Origin: DAOUJI01 sp965237875
GTDB taxonomy: Bacteria; Chloroflexota; Dehalococcoidia; Lucifugimonadales; JAGWBF01
Length of the DNA stretch: 64,000 nt
Reading direction: 5' to 3'
Assembly (NCBI GenBank): GCA_965237875.1
Contig: CBDEGP010000002.1
Span: 1,488,001-1,552,000, forward strand
Part shown: positions 57,924 through 64,000 of the stretch, piece by piece
Position numbering within the stretch: position 1 is the stretch's first letter
How the letters are laid out: each line of letters starts with the position of its first letter
Translations under genes and position numbers: made by a program
The notes under the pieces: model-generated
Seen by the model: the letters and a program-made list of their open reading frames with translations, nothing else
Database searches by the model: none
What the model was told of the DNA's origin: nothing

Positions 57924-59579
57924 ATGACCGGACGCGGCAAGAAGGACTGGCAGGAGGAGACGCTGGGCCCTGCAGTCAGTCGTTTCCCGGAGCGTAAAGA
58001 AAGCTTTGTCACGTCTTCGGGCATCGTCCAGGATGCGATCTACACTCCAGAGGACGTCCAAGACAACGACTATCCAAACGATCTCGGCTATCCAGGGGAG
58101 TACCCTTTCACTCGTGGAGTCCAGCCCAACATGTACCGGGGCCGGATATGGACTATGCGGCAATACTCCGGGTTTGCCACAGCCGAAGAGTCAAACCGCC
58201 GCTATAAGTACCTGCTGGAGCAGGGGCAGACCGGACTGTCGGTGGCGTTCGACCTGCCGACGCAGATCGGTTACGACTCGGATCATGAGCTCGCCAGAGG
58301 AGAGGTCGGCAAGGTGGGCGTGCCCATAAGCAGCCTCCAGGACATGGAGACGCTGCTGGACGGCATTCCCCTGGACAAGGTCTCGACGTCCATGACCATC
58401 AACGCCACGGCCCCCGTGCTTCTGGCCTTCTACATTGCCGTGGCGAAGAAACAAGGAGTCGCCGCCGAGAACCTCGACGGCACAGTCCAGAACGACATCC
58501 TGAAAGAATACATAGCCCGAGGCACCTACATCTACCCTCCCAAGCCCTCCATGCGGCTTATCGTAGACGTGTTCAGCTACTGCGCAAAAGAGGCTCCTCG
58601 TTGGAACACCATCTCCATCAGCGGCTACCACATGAGGGAGGCCGGGGCCACAGCCGCCCAGGAGTTGGCTTTTACATTCGCCAACGCAATAGCCTACGTG
58701 CAAGCCGCAATTGACGCCGGGCTGGACGTTGACCGGTTCGCGGGACGGCTCTCCTTCTTCTTCGTGGCGCAGAACAACCTCTTCGAAGAAGTGGCCAAGT
58801 TCCGGGCCGCGCGCCGGATGTGGGCGAAGATCATGAGGGAGCGGTTTGGCGCCAAGAACCCCCGGTCGTGGATGCTGCGTTTCCACACCCAGACGGCCGG
58901 CGTCACCCTGACAGCCCAGCAGCCCGACAACAACCTGCTCCGGTCCACGGTGCAGGCGCTGGCCGCCATACTGGGAGGCGCCCAGTCCCTTCACGTCAAC
59001 TCCCGGGACGAGGCGCTGGCGTTGCCCAGCGAGGAGTCCGTCCAGCTGTCGCTGCGCACCCAGCAGGTCCTGGCCTACGAAAACGGGGTAGGGGACGTGG
59101 TTGACCCCCTGGGAGGCTCCTACTATGTCGAGAGCTTGACCTCCCAACTGGAAAAACAAGCCTTTGAATACATCGAGAAAATCGACGTCCAGGGCGGGTC
59201 GGTTTCGGCTTTGGAAAACGGCTACCAAATCCGGGAAATCCAGGACGCCGCCTTTTCCCATCAGCGCCAGGTAGAACAGGGCGAGCAGGTTATAGTGGGA
59301 GTCAACCGGTTCGTCACCGACAGTCCTCCCATTGAAGGTCTGCTCAAAGTGGACGAGGCCGGGTCCCGCCAGCAGGTAGAACGGCTTCAGACTCTGAGGC
59401 GAGAACGTGACAACGAAGTGGTGAGGTTGGCCCTGAAACGGCTCGAAGAAGTGGCGCGGGGCACGGACAACACCGTCCCGGCCATTTTGGAATGCGTGGA
59501 AAACTACTGCACCATCGGAGAGATCTGCGACGTCTTCAGGGAGGTCTTCGGGGAGCAGGAGGAGTTCGTCGCCTTCTAG
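57924..59579 (+). CDS. methylmalonyl-CoA mutase, large (substrate-binding) subunit
   Basis: A 551-residue TIM-barrel subunit of a split B12-dependent mutase. YPFTRGVQPNMYRGRIWTMRQYSGFATAEESNRRYKYLL and SVAFDLPTQIGYDSDH are the diagnostic CoA- and substrate-binding blocks; the length matches the standalone catalytic part without the B12 domain. The B12 domain is a separate gene at 61467. A GGAGG 7 bases before the ATG (AAGGAGGTCCCA). It isomerises methylmalonyl-CoA to succinyl-CoA or a close branched acyl-CoA (isobutyryl-CoA mutase has a similar split form). Confidence 0.92.
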   Translation: MTGRGKKDWQEETLGPAVSRFPERKESFVTSSGIVQDAIYTPEDVQDNDYPNDLGYPGEYPFTRGVQPNMYRGRIWTMRQYSGFATAEESNRRYKYLLEQGQTGLSVAFDLPTQIGYDSDHELARGEVGKVGVPISSLQDMETLLDGIPLDKVSTSMTINATAPVLLAFYIAVAKKQGVAAENLDGTVQNDILKEYIARGTYIYPPKPSMRLIVDVFSYCAKEAPRWNTISISGYHMREAGATAAQELAFTFANAIAYVQAAIDAGLDVDRFAGRLSFFFVAQNNLFEEVAKFRAARRMWAKIMRERFGAKNPRSWMLRFHTQTAGVTLTAQQPDNNLLRSTVQALAAILGGAQSLHVNSRDEALALPSEESVQLSLRTQQVLAYENGVGDVVDPLGGSYYVESLTSQLEKQAFEYIEKIDVQGGSVSALENGYQIREIQDAAFSHQRQVEQGEQVIVGVNRFVTDSPPIEGLLKVDEAGSRQQVERLQTLRRERDNEVVRLALKRLEEVARGTDNTVPAILECVENYCTIGEICDVFREVFGEQEEFVAF

Positions 59580-59841
59580 CGAGTACTAACATTAAAGCAG
59601 GCGCGGAAACCTCCCAGCTTGTCAATGCCATGAAAATGGCTGCGACTTCCCCTTCTCGCCTGGCGGGAGAAGGTTGGGATGAGGGGGGAGCCGGCACCAC
59701 ATACAACGGCGGGGTTGAAAAGAATGCCCCGAATCACCCTCACCCCAACCCTCTCCCGTCGAGGGAGAGGGGGAAAAGACTCTGGCCGTTGCCGGAGTCT
59801 ATTGACGATTTCAAGTTAAGCGGTGGCGCCAGGGGGAGAAG
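59580..59841. repeat. repeat-bearing gap between mutase and acyl-CoA dehydrogenase
   Basis: The first 45 bases hold a copy of the MITE left end (59587-59624). Then CCTTCTCGCCTGGCGGGAGAAGG (59649-59673) and CCCAACCCTCTCCCGTCGAGGGAGAGGG (around 59746-59772) form hairpins. No gene is supported here. Confidence 0.6.
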
Positions 59842-60996
59842 ATGACGAACTTGTTGCTCACGGAAGAAGAGAGAATGCTCCAAAATACGGTCCGTGACTT
59901 CGCCGAGCGGGAGCTGATGCCCCGTTCCAAAGAGGTGGACGAAAAGGAGGAGTTCTCCTGGGAGAACTGGAAGGGGATGGCCGCCCTCGGCCTTACGGGA
60001 ATGGGCATCGACCCAAAGTACGGCGGCTCGGGCGGCGGTTACCGCCAGATGGCCATTGCAGAAGAAGAGGTGGCCCGTGGCGACGCGTCGGCGAGCGTCT
60101 GCCTGGTGGCCCACATCTCGCTGGGAGTGACCAGCCTATACAAGTTCGGCAGCGAAGAGCAGAAGCTCCGCCTCGTCCCTCCTTTGGCGAAGGGAGAGAA
60201 GATCGCAGCCTGGGCTCTGACCGAACCCAGGGGCGGCTCAGATGCGGCGGGGATGGAGACCACAGCGGCCCTGACCAACGGCGCCTACGTCCTCAACGGT
60301 TCCAAGACCTTCATCACCAACGCCGACATCGCCGAGACGGTGGTCGTGTTTGCCAATCTGGACCGCAGCCAAGGCTCGCGAGGCGTGACAGCCTTCGCCG
60401 TGGAAAAGGGAACGCCCGGGTTTCAGGTCCACAAGCAGCACGGGAAGATGGGCATACGCGGCTCCAGCACCAGTGAACTGGTTTTCGAGAACGCTAAAGT
60501 GCCTGAAGCCAACCGGCTGGGCGAGGAGGGGCGGGGTTTCCGGTACGCCATGGAAATCCTGGACTCCAGCCGCATCATCATAGCCGCCCAGTGCGTCGGC
60601 ATCGCCCAGGCAGCCCTGGAGGCTTCGGTCAAGTACGCCCAGCGCCGGGAGACCTTCGGCAAGCCGCTGGCGGAGCACCAAGCCATACAGTTCATGCTGG
60701 CGGACATGGCCACCGAGGTCTTTGCGGCGCGCGTAGCCACAATGCACGCGGCCACGTTGAAAGACGAGGGACTTCCTTTCATCGACGAGGCTTCTATGGC
60801 CAAGCTGATGGCCTCTGAAACGGCCGTCAAGGTAAGCTCCCAGGCCCTCCAGGTGCATGGAGGCTACGGCTATTTCAAAGACTCTCCGGTGGAACGCTAC
60901 TTCCGCGACGCACGGGTGACCACAATATACGAGGGCACGTCAGAGGTGCAGAGACTGATTATTGCCAGGCGCCTCATGGCCCAGTATCCTGTATGA
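59842..60996 (+). CDS. acyl-CoA dehydrogenase
   Basis: A 384-residue FAD enzyme that forms the trans-2,3 double bond of an acyl-CoA. AWALTEPRGGSDAAGMET and FITNADIAETVVVFA are FAD-binding blocks, and IYEGTSEVQRLIIARRL at the end places the catalytic Glu at 364, as in short- and medium-chain enzymes. Placed between the mutase and the epimerase, so it probably feeds a branched or odd-chain acyl-CoA into the methylmalonyl-CoA route. ATG at 59842 with GGGGGAGAAG upstream. Confidence 0.94.
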   Translation: MTNLLLTEEERMLQNTVRDFAERELMPRSKEVDEKEEFSWENWKGMAALGLTGMGIDPKYGGSGGGYRQMAIAEEEVARGDASASVCLVAHISLGVTSLYKFGSEEQKLRLVPPLAKGEKIAAWALTEPRGGSDAAGMETTAALTNGAYVLNGSKTFITNADIAETVVVFANLDRSQGSRGVTAFAVEKGTPGFQVHKQHGKMGIRGSSTSELVFENAKVPEANRLGEEGRGFRYAMEILDSSRIIIAAQCVGIAQAALEASVKYAQRRETFGKPLAEHQAIQFMLADMATEVFAARVATMHAATLKDEGLPFIDEASMAKLMASETAVKVSSQALQVHGGYGYFKDSPVERYFRDARVTTIYEGTSEVQRLIIARRLMAQYPV

Positions 60997-61031
60997 GTTT
61001 GGCGCTTAGCAGGCGACACTAGGAGGAAGAC

Positions 61032-61445
61032 TTGAACGGAAGTTGCGCAGCGCGTTACGTAGACCACATCGGCGTGGCCGTCAAAGACATAGATGCAGCG
61101 ATGAAGCGGTTTCAGGACCTCTTTCAGGTCCCGCCAGGAGAGGTTGAGACTCTGGAAGACCAGGGAGTTAAAGCGACTTTGCTGCCCATAGGCGAGACCC
61201 GCATCGAGCTGCTGGAGCCCCTGAGCCCCGAGTCCGCAGTGGGACGCTTCATCGAACGCAGGGGCGAGGGACTCCACCACCTGGCCCTCCACGTAGACAA
61301 CGTGGGGGACTCTCTCAAGGCTTTAGCCGGAGACGGCGTGGAGTTGATCGACAAGGAACCCAGAGAAGGACTGTCGGGCATCATCGCCTTCATACATCCA
61401 CGGTCGGTGCATGGTATACTCACCGAGTTGGTCCAGACTCCCTAG
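61032..61445 (+). CDS. mce: methylmalonyl-CoA epimerase
   Basis: A 137-residue VOC-fold metalloenzyme that interconverts (R)- and (S)-methylmalonyl-CoA. H12 (VDHIGVAVKD), the Glu in ETRIELLEP, the His in HHLALHV and the HPRSVHGILTEL end are the expected metal and catalytic positions. Start TTG at 61032 with a perfect AGGAGG 6 bases before it. It lies between the acyl-CoA dehydrogenase and the B12 subunit, which confirms the pathway. Confidence 0.94.
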   Translation: MNGSCAARYVDHIGVAVKDIDAAMKRFQDLFQVPPGEVETLEDQGVKATLLPIGETRIELLEPLSPESAVGRFIERRGEGLHHLALHVDNVGDSLKALAGDGVELIDKEPREGLSGIIAFIHPRSVHGILTELVQTP

Positions 61446-61466
61446 ACGACGGTTTCAGAGGACACG

Positions 61467-61865
61467 ATGACCCAGAACAAGACTATTCGCGTGCTGGTGG
61501 CCAAGCCGGGTCTGGACGGTCATGACCGGGGCGCCAAGGTGATAGCCAGGGCCCTTAGAGACGCCGGCATGGAAGTGATCTACACCGGAATACGCCAGAC
61601 TCCCCGGATGATAGTCGAGGCAGCCTCACAAGAGGACGTGGACGTTATCGGACTCAGCATTCTTTCGGGCGCCCATCTTGAAATATTCCCGGCGATCATG
61701 GCGGGGCTGAAAGAAAAAGACATGGCCGACGTGACGGTGCTCGCAGGCGGCATCATCCCCGAAGTGGACCGCCCTGTCCTGGAAAACATGGGAATCAAGG
61801 GAATCTTCGGACCGGGAACCTCAACCCAGGACATCATAGACTTCATCCGAGAGTCCGCGGCCTAA
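61467..61865 (+). CDS. methylmalonyl-CoA mutase, cobalamin-binding subunit
   Basis: A 132-residue B12-binding domain. The D-x-H-x-x-G motif is D17-G-H19-D-R-G22 (LDGHDRGAKV), where H19 replaces the dimethylbenzimidazole of cobalamin, and GLSILSGAHLEIF and AGGIIPEVD are the other B12 loops. It pairs with the large subunit at 57924. ATG at 61467 with GAGGA upstream. Short intergenic distance (21 bases) to the epimerase. Confidence 0.94.
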   Translation: MTQNKTIRVLVAKPGLDGHDRGAKVIARALRDAGMEVIYTGIRQTPRMIVEAASQEDVDVIGLSILSGAHLEIFPAIMAGLKEKDMADVTVLAGGIIPEVDRPVLENMGIKGIFGPGTSTQDIIDFIRESAA

Positions 61866-61934
61866 AGCAGGGCCCATGCAAGCTGGAAGGCGCCGCTTAC
61901 CATAGAGTCTTGCCTCACCTAGTGTTACAAGGTC

Positions 61935-61965
61935 TTGACACCCCGCTGCCCATCCCTCATATAAT
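61935..61965 (+). promoter_or_regulatory. promoter of yceD-rpmF
   Basis: A perfect TTGACA (61935-61940) and a perfect TATAAT (61960-61965) with 19 bases between them, slightly long. The longest yceD frame would start at 61910, upstream of the promoter, so the true start must be farther down. A transcription start near 61972 leaves about 30 bases of leader before the TTG at 62003. Confidence 0.6.
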
Positions 61966-62002
61966 TACATCCGTCCTAATCGAGGACGGAGCCTATCATA
62001 CG

Positions 62003-62545
62003 TTGGAATATAATGTGTCACAACTTATGAAGGAGCGGGTGGGCTCAACCCGCACCTTTGAAGTGGATGCCGATTTAGACAACTGCGCGGAGGACCTGCC
62101 GGTCCACTGCCGCGGCAAAGTCGTAATGATGCGAACGGACAAAGGCGTCTGGATCGACGCCAGCCTAGACGTGCGTATGCCGTCCGTCTGCGGCAGATGC
62201 CTAAAGACTTTCGAAAGCCGCCAGCATCTGTCCATATGGGAAGAGTATTATCCGACCATCGACGTAGCCACCGGGGGCCGCTTACACCTCCCTGATGGGG
62301 CCGACCCTTCATCGTTAACCATCACCCCACGGCATGTTCTCGACCTGAGCGAAGGCTTGAGGCAGGGCCTGATCGCCGCCGAACCGATGAAGCCGCTCTG
62401 CAGCTCGGTTTGCATGGGGATTTGCCAAACGTGCGGCGTAGACAAGAACCTGGAAGAATGTCAGTGTGGAGAGAGCGGCAGGGACTCTCGATGGGGCCCA
62501 TTGCAAGGGCTTCTTGAACAGACATCCGAAACCAAGCGGCAATAA
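62003..62545 (+). CDS. yceD: YceD/DUF177-family protein
   Basis: A 180-residue protein. LEYNVSQLMKERVGSTRTFEVD is the DUF177 start and EYYPTIDVATGG - LTITPRHVLDLSEGLRQGLIAAEPMKPLC - CQTCGVDKNLEECQC is its C-terminal zinc-bearing part with several Cys. YceD is needed for proper 23S rRNA/L32 assembly in E. coli and is generally encoded before rpmF, as here. I place the start at TTG 62003 because the promoter lies upstream of it. Confidence 0.85.
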   Translation: MEYNVSQLMKERVGSTRTFEVDADLDNCAEDLPVHCRGKVVMMRTDKGVWIDASLDVRMPSVCGRCLKTFESRQHLSIWEEYYPTIDVATGGRLHLPDGADPSSLTITPRHVLDLSEGLRQGLIAAEPMKPLCSSVCMGICQTCGVDKNLEECQCGESGRDSRWGPLQGLLEQTSETKRQ

Positions 62546-62577
62546 ACCTGTAACTTATTACAACGAGGGTTTAAGAC

Positions 62578-62763
62578 ATGGGAGCGCTTCCCAAAAAAAA
62601 ACTGACAAAATCGAGGCAGGGCAAGAGATTGGCCCATTACAAACTCAAGGCGGTGCATGCGGGACGTTGTCCCCAGTGCAGGAGCGCCAAGCTGGCTCAC
62701 AGGGCGTGTCCAAGCTGCGGATACTATAAGGGACGGCAGGTCCTGAACACGGGAGAGGCATAG
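62578..62763 (+). CDS. rpmF: 50S ribosomal protein L32
   Basis: A 61-residue ribosomal protein. MGALPKKKLTKSRQGKRLAHYKL is the normal L32 start, and the two CxxC pairs (CPQC and CPSC) form the zinc site. It follows yceD by 32 bases, the classic yceD-rpmF arrangement. ATG at 62578. Confidence 0.97.
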   Translation: MGALPKKKLTKSRQGKRLAHYKLKAVHAGRCPQCRSAKLAHRACPSCGYYKGRQVLNTGEA

Positions 62764-62849
62764 GCCGCTTCCCGCCGCAGTCTTGGCGCATAGGGAGGGG
62801 CTCTCAGGAGCAGGAGGTGGAAAAGAGGCGCATACACCGTTTTCTAGGG

Positions 62850-62878
62850 TTGCACACCGGGTTTATTTCATGTATTTT
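62850..62878 (+). promoter_or_regulatory. weak promoter candidate before fabD
   Basis: TTGCAC (62850-62855) and TATTTT (62873-62878) are 17 bases apart in an AT-rich stretch that stands out from the GC-rich surroundings. The fabD ATG follows at 62923. The T-run in the same stretch could instead be the end of a terminator of rpmF. Confidence 0.35.
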
Positions 62879-62922
62879 TTTATGTCAATCGAACTTAACG
62901 CTAAGTAGAGGGTTGATGCAAC

Positions 62923-63909
62923 ATGGCGGCGACTACGGAAACCGACGAGTCACCTAAAATTGCATACGTATTCCCAGGCCAGGGCTCACAGTTCGTGGGC
63001 ATGGGTTCGGAACTCTACAAGAGTTCCAAAGAAGCCAGAAGGGTCTTCGACCAGGTCGATGAAATCCTTGGCGCCCATCTGACGGATATCATATTCGACG
63101 GCCCCCAGGAAGAGCTTGAAAAGACCGTCAACTCGCAGCCGGCCATCATGGCGACGAGCTTGGCATGTCTCCGAGCTATGGAAGAAATGCATGGCGAGGT
63201 CAAGTACGTTCCGGCTGCCGTGGCAGGACACAGCCTGGGAGAATACACCTCGCTGATAGTGTCCGGCGCAGTCGATCTTGAAGACGGTTTCCGGTTGGTG
63301 CAAGAGCGCGGGCGCCTGATGCAAGAGGCTTGCGACCAGCATCCCGGAAGCATGGCCGCCATCCTCGGTCTTGACGAGATCTCGCTGGCTGAAGTCTGCA
63401 TGGAGACCGGAGCGCAAATCGCCAACATCAACGGAGGCGGCCAAATTGTCATCAGCGGCGACAAGCTCTGCGTTGCAAGGGCCTTGGACCTGGCCTCTAT
63501 CCGAGGCGCAAAGAGGGCCATTCCCTTGCCCGTCAGCGGAGCTTTTCACTCCAACCTGATGTCTCCGGCACAGGAAGGCTTGATCGCCGCCATCGACGAA
63601 ATCACGATCAGAGACCCAGAGATACCCATCATTGCCAACGCCACGTCGGCTCCGCTGACCACTGCCGAAATGGTAAAGGAAGAGCTCAGAACCCAGCTGT
63701 GCAGTTGCGTGCGCTGGAAGCAGTCGGTGGGCCGCATGATCGACGAGGGAGTGTCCGGCTTTATTGAGTTCGGACCAGGCCGGGTGCTGGGCGGTCTCAT
63801 CAAGCGCATCAGTTCAGACTCAACCTATAAAGACAGGGCTCTCGATATCATGAACGTTGCCGATCTGGAAACAGCCAGGCAGGTGGCTACAGCGCCCGCG
63901 CTGGCATAA
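62923..63909 (+). CDS. fabD: malonyl-CoA:ACP transacylase
   Basis: A 328-residue enzyme that loads malonyl groups onto acyl carrier protein. PGQGSQFVGMG is at 18-28, and GHSLGEYTSL places the nucleophile at S104; the partner His is in GAFHSNLMSP. Normal length (about 310). ATG at 62923. The next gene overlaps the stop (TAATG), so a fab operon is likely. Confidence 0.95.
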   Translation: MAATTETDESPKIAYVFPGQGSQFVGMGSELYKSSKEARRVFDQVDEILGAHLTDIIFDGPQEELEKTVNSQPAIMATSLACLRAMEEMHGEVKYVPAAVAGHSLGEYTSLIVSGAVDLEDGFRLVQERGRLMQEACDQHPGSMAAILGLDEISLAEVCMETGAQIANINGGGQIVISGDKLCVARALDLASIRGAKRAIPLPVSGAFHSNLMSPAQEGLIAAIDEITIRDPEIPIIANATSAPLTTAEMVKEELRTQLCSCVRWKQSVGRMIDEGVSGFIEFGPGRVLGGLIKRISSDSTYKDRALDIMNVADLETARQVATAPALA

Positions 63910-64000
63910 TGCTTGAGAGGGCCCCAGCTTTCGCTAACCAAACAGCATCACGGACGGACGGGAGAACGCCCGTCAACCCCAGGAGCAAGGCCCGGGTCGC
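63909..64000 (+). CDS. start of a downstream gene (cut by the window)
   Basis: An ATG overlaps the fabD stop (TAATG) and the frame stays open for the last 92 bases of the window, about 30 residues: MLERAPAFANQTASRTDGRT then PVNPRSKARV. From gene order a fatty-acid gene such as fabG is likely, and the end PRSKARV would fit just before a fabG start (ALVTGAS), but the visible part alone identifies nothing. Confidence 0.45.
   Translation, partial: MLERAPAFANQTASRTDGRTPVNPRSKARV

Overview
The window is GC-rich, almost wholly coding bacterial DNA with no rRNA, tRNA, CRISPR array or prophage that I could see. The gene set suggests a Chloroflexota genome, probably of the SAR202/Dehalococcoidia side. 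Reasons are an 11-gene complex I cluster without nuoEFG, many flavin-dependent luciferase-like monooxygenases, SDRs, aldo-keto reductases and Rieske ferredoxins, frequent GTG/TTG starts and short or absent leaders. This placement is an inference from gene content, not from a marker tree.

Region 1 (1-17957, all minus strand). Read in the direction of transcription: an alpha/beta hydrolase, lspA with an added zinc ribbon, an RluD-type pseudouridine synthase, gltX and glnS. Then follow nuoA-B-C-D-H-I-J-K, a small DUF2007-like gene, nuoL-M-N, NAD kinase, and a Nudix ADP-ribose pyrophosphatase cut by the window edge. The nuo genes overlap or nearly touch and encode the membrane arm plus the quinone module, with no NADH-dehydrogenase module.

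Region 2 (18 kb-33 kb, mostly plus). L-threonine aldolase, a Rieske ferredoxin, a PaREP1/HEPN-like protein and nadB behind a promoter with a perfect palindrome. Then a GNAT enzyme, three tandem SDR paralogues, and on the minus strand a 974-residue solitary N6-adenine methylase with a possible N-terminal nuclease domain, whose -10 box predicts a leaderless mRNA. Next come a luciferase-like monooxygenase, a carboxymuconolactone decarboxylase-like protein with a DUF4926 gene, an AtzG-like/amidase pair and an aldo-keto reductase.

Region 3 (32.8 kb-42.5 kb). A very large FtsX-type permease without an ATPase, a MITE-like element, a Phd/PIN toxin-antitoxin pair with an unusual toxin start, OadB/OadG sodium-pump decarboxylase subunits without the alpha subunit, a staphylococcal-nuclease fragment, a dienelactone hydrolase, pyruvate kinase and a peroxiredoxin. 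The peroxiredoxin reading frame holds an in-frame TGA exactly at the peroxidatic cysteine position, so it is probably a selenoprotein. This is the most interesting observation in the window.

Region 4 (42.6 kb-56.6 kb). A ThDP enzyme and an aldo-keto reductase, a Tag-like glycosylase, a second Rieske ferredoxin, exonuclease III, hicB with a decayed hicA, a coiled-coil membrane protein built from 33-bp tandem repeats, a thiolase/DUF35 pair, cysteine synthase, the Lhr helicase, small uncertain ORFs and a GNAT enzyme.

Region 5 (56.7 kb-64 kb, plus). A luciferase-like monooxygenase, then a methylmalonyl-CoA module (mutase large subunit, acyl-CoA dehydrogenase, epimerase, mutase cobalamin subunit), then yceD-rpmF-fabD and the start of one more gene. 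The methylmalonyl-CoA module and the OadB/OadG pair could belong to one propionyl/methylmalonyl-CoA economy.
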